A stretch of 6,519 nucleotides of DNA from Acidobacteriota bacterium (GTDB taxonomy: Bacteria; Acidobacteriota; Terriglobia; Terriglobales; Acidobacteriaceae). Under the pieces are notes generated by a model. It saw only the letters and a program-made list of their open reading frames with translations. It did no database searches and was not told where the DNA came from. The DNA lies in assembly GCA_021811745.1 (NCBI GenBank), contig JAJZNH010000611.1:1-6519 (forward strand), written 5' to 3'. This document shows, piece after piece, positions 4,837 to 6,519 of the stretch. The position numbers were made by a program, and so were the translations under genes. Positions within the stretch are counted from its first letter, which is position 1; each line of letters opens with the position of its first letter.

Positions 4837-5515
4837 CTGTCCACCCGCTCCAGCAGCAGCCAATCCGGCGCTCATCGTCCAGACCTCGATTTTGAAGGCC
4901 GGTACGGTGCTGATGCGCTTTCATAGCAAGGCTCGCGCAGGGGACATTTATAACCCAAACACAAACAAGCGCATCGATATCGAAGAGGACGGGGCGCGAT
5001 TCAATCCATTCCCCGGAGCCCCGGCAGCCAATGTGCCAACCCTGTACGCTGCCGATAATCTGAGTGCGGCTGCGCTTGAAAGCATCTTTCACGGGGTGAA
5101 GCACGTTCCATCTCCGACCTTTCCCAGAATAGGGCTCAAAGAATCGTGCTACAGCGAGCTTAAGGTTAACGACAACATTGTTGTGCTTGAACTTGTGAAC
5201 CCCCAACTCCGGCAGATTGCGGTCGCAGGTCGCCGTGCCTCATTGAACGAAGGCGAACTGATTCATACTCCGCCCCGCCAATATAAAAACACCCGCACAT
5301 GGGCTGGCTACCTGCATGCAAGCCTGCCTGCTCTCCAAGGACTTTGCTGGCGTCCGCGGCTCGGTGGGACCGGTCATGCCTACATGCTCTTTGGAGACCG
5401 CTGCGCTCCTGGAGCTCTGATCGTAAAGTCCGGCCCCATTGACATCGATTCGGGAACGGGATTCGTCAAAGTGTTCGCGGTCGCCCAATCGGCAAACATC
5501 AAGATCATCGGTTGA
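4826..5515 (+). CDS. RES-domain toxin (NAD+-consuming or ADP-ribosylating family)
   Basis: A 229-residue protein with a RES domain. Known members degrade NAD+ (MbcT-type phosphorylase) or ADP-ribosylate a target (ParT), halting growth. Visible blocks: LMRFHS at 29-34; GARFNP at 56-61 with Arg58; PTLYAAD with Tyr74; AAALESIFHG with Glu85; TWAGYLHASLPALQGLCW (158-175); and AYMLFGDR (185-192). The conserved Arg and Glu are present. The expected Ser in the block before LFGDR is not obvious: the sequence is W-R-P-R, with Pro177 about where W-x-S-R proteins carry Ser. ATG 4826 lies inside the antitoxin end (11-bp overlap), the usual antitoxin-then-toxin order with coupled translation. An in-frame ATG at 4691 is rejected because it lies deep in the antitoxin gene. 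Activity may be altered if the Ser is truly lost. Confidence 0.87.
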   Translation: MPINCPPAPAAANPALIVQTSILKAGTVLMRFHSKARAGDIYNPNTNKRIDIEEDGARFNPFPGAPAANVPTLYAADNLSAAALESIFHGVKHVPSPTFPRIGLKESCYSELKVNDNIVVLELVNPQLRQIAVAGRRASLNEGELIHTPPRQYKNTRTWAGYLHASLPALQGLCWRPRLGGTGHAYMLFGDRCAPGALIVKSGPIDIDSGTGFVKVFAVAQSANIKIIG

Positions 5516-5667
5516 CAGGTTGGCCTCTTACTTCAAAAACTCAGTCCCTGCCGGAGCAGCCTGCCGAGCGGATTTGTGGCACCCCTTTCGCATTATCCGG
5601 AATCTTATGGATCGACAACGCCCGATTTTTCAGGCTCTTGCTACCAGCGACTGCGGCGAACCGTACC

Positions 5668-5720
5668 AAGGCGAAATAAGGCGGTCGAATAAGGCGGAAT
5701 TGGGCGGAATTGGCGGGATT
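5668..5720 (+). repeat. Degenerate 10-bp tandem repeat, GGCGGAAT type
   Basis: Successive units are AAGGCGAAAT (5668), AAGGCGGTCGAAT (5678), AAGGCGGAAT (5691), TGGGCGGAAT (5701) and TGGCGGGATT (5711). Four of the five are exactly 10 bp and one is 13 bp. A 10-bp period puts each unit on the same face of the helix, as in iterons or multi-site operators. No function is proven. Confidence 0.55.
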
Positions 5721-5804
5721 CAGTGCGAGCCCCTCCGACGAACCGCACTCTCTCTGGTTCAAGACCGAATCACCCTCCGGCAAGCCGGCCTCCGGTATCT
5801 TCCA

Positions 5805-5966
5805 TCAGCGATCCCAATGATGCGCGGGCAGCCAATCTGCAAGGGCATGAAGGTATTCGGCCAGGACCTCGCGCCAGTTGTAGTTCTCAATCATTTGCGC
5901 TCTGCGTGCACGCATCGTCTCAGCCAACAGATGGTGCCTCGGGGGTTTTATTCGATCCGGTCGCCC
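5805..5966 (-). pseudogene. Possible C-terminal remnant of an alpha/beta enzyme, perhaps a glycosyltransferase
   Basis: On the minus strand 53 codons run between TAA (5967-5969) and TGA (5805-5807). They include HHLLAETMRARRAQMIENY, then NWREVLAEYLHALADWL. The pattern of a basic helix (MRARRAQ), an aromatic N-Y-N-W, and an amphipathic helix ending near the stop resembles the C-terminal tail of family-4 glycosyltransferases. No ribosome binding site or upstream catalytic domain is found in this frame. It may be the leftover 3' end of a gene whose body was deleted, or chance. Confidence 0.25.
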
Positions 5967-6234
5967 TTAGCAATGAGTGGCGGATAGACGCAGGTTCCTT
6001 TGCAGATTCCTAATGATGGGGAATCGAGCAGCCCACATTCGGCTCTATTATGCGCATATCGCCGTGCTGCGCGAAACTATTCAGTGTATTGCGTCTTCAG
6101 TTGGGATCGAAACTCAACAAAGTCCGGCACTGTCCGATATTTATATTCTTGAGTCGAACACGAAATGTCGTCCCGGCCGAGGCCATCGGACGGACTACCA
6201 ACAGGCCAGCTTCCGCGAAGTAGAAAATGCCTGG

Positions 6235-6262
6235 TTCAGGAGTTCAGGATGGATCTCCTGAA
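6235..6262. repeat. Inverted repeat TTCAGGAG / CTCCTGAA
   Basis: A perfect 8-bp inverted repeat (6235-6242 and 6255-6262) surrounds a 12-nt centre. TTCAGGA also recurs directly at 6243-6249, so three copies of one half-site lie within 28 bp. It could be a regulator site; there is no T-run to make it a terminator. Confidence 0.45.
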
Positions 6263-6448
6263 AGCACCCGTTGCCAATCTTCTGTGGTGGACTGGACCTG
6301 CGCAGGGTTGTGAGGATCCGAAATTTCGCCCACTGTTGCGCCGCAGACGTTGTGGGAAATCCGGCAATCACGATATGCATGCAAGCGTCGTCCGCCCAGC
6401 CACGAAAGCCGTTTGAAGTTGCTGCCTGGGCGAGTCTATTCGATCAAG

Positions 6449-6485
6449 CGGACGGATAAATTCCATTCAGTAATGCATCCGTCCG
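6449..6485. repeat. Inverted repeat CGGACGGAT / ATCCGTCCG
   Basis: A perfect 9-bp stem (6449-6457 with 6477-6485) encloses a 19-nt AT-rich centre. A smaller imperfect hairpin, CAGCGAC-TTTT-GTCACTG, follows at about 6493-6510. Possible roles are an operator, a structured RNA or a transposon-end relic; the right neighbour is outside the window. Confidence 0.45.
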
Positions 6486-6519
6486 TTGTTCGCCAGCGAC
6501 TTTTGTCACTGCTCCACGA

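Larger units (their letters stand above)
5516..6519. other. About 1 kb with no convincing intact gene
   Basis: Every frame here is either interrupted or lacks a ribosome binding site and recognisable motifs. Open stretches at 5439-5987, 5977-6261 and 6271-6459 (plus) and at 5541-5783 and 6195-6380 (minus) translate to low-complexity or family-less peptides. The region holds the degenerate 10-bp repeats, one possible gene remnant and two inverted repeats listed separately. It looks like decayed or regulatory DNA. No clear terminator follows the toxin gene. Confidence 0.55.

Noticed and set aside
5439..5987. 182-codon plus-strand open frame starting inside the toxin gene
   Set aside because: It starts in a wrong frame of the RES gene, lacks a ribosome binding site and gives no recognisable protein; its length is explained by moderate GC content.
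6103..6120. GGGATCGAA-like second tRNA T-arm fragment
   Set aside because: Only about 9 bp match the attachment core and the stem does not pair in tRNA register; most likely chance, so not called as a second att copy.
1..6519. CRISPR array
   Set aside because: The repeats present have 7-13 bp units without spacers of constant size; none fits a CRISPR repeat-spacer pattern.

Overview
The window carries the core of an integrative element (a phage satellite, prophage remnant or integrative plasmid), followed by a toxin-antitoxin pair and about 1 kb of non-coding or decayed DNA. The host is a moderately GC-rich bacterium. The integrase N-terminus and the zinc-finger, integrase and prim-pol combination feel most like Acidobacteriota, but that is an impression and not a proven assignment.

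Left part, minus strand (1-1621): three tightly packed genes read leftwards. A 56-residue AlpA/excisionase-like helix-turn-helix (HTH) protein is followed by a second, paralogous HTH protein that overlaps it at ATGA. One base further on starts a primase-polymerase/AAA ATPase that runs off the left edge (419 residues visible). A 47-bp intergenic region separates this operon from a divergent plus-strand pair: an unrecognised protein with a C-terminal zinc finger (1669-2442) and a complete tyrosine integrase (2420-3574). The two overlap by 23 bp. Together the genes supply DNA replication (prim-pol/helicase), directionality or transcription control (the two HTH proteins) and site-specific recombination (integrase).

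Attachment region (3522-3737): just beyond the integrase lies the 3' half of a tRNA-Ala(GGC) gene (anticodon arm, T arm, acceptor 3' strand, CCA). No 5' half is present. Direct repeats flank it on both sides: 2 x ATGACACAAA inside the integrase 3' end, then four 9-bp units and two 11-bp units on the right. This is the layout of a whole attP (core plus both arms), so the DNA may be an excised circle, a junction between tandem elements, or a site whose tRNA partner was lost.

Right part: a good sigma70-type promoter, with heptamer repeats spaced 9 bp apart lying over it, drives a two-gene operon. The first gene is an Xre/MbcA/ParS-type antitoxin with a long unrecognised N-terminal extension (3865-4836). 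The second is a RES-domain toxin that overlaps it by 11 bp (4826-5515). The pair probably stabilises the element. From 5516 to the right edge no convincing intact gene is visible. That stretch holds a degenerate 10-bp repeat array, a possible C-terminal gene remnant on the minus strand, and two clear inverted repeats.
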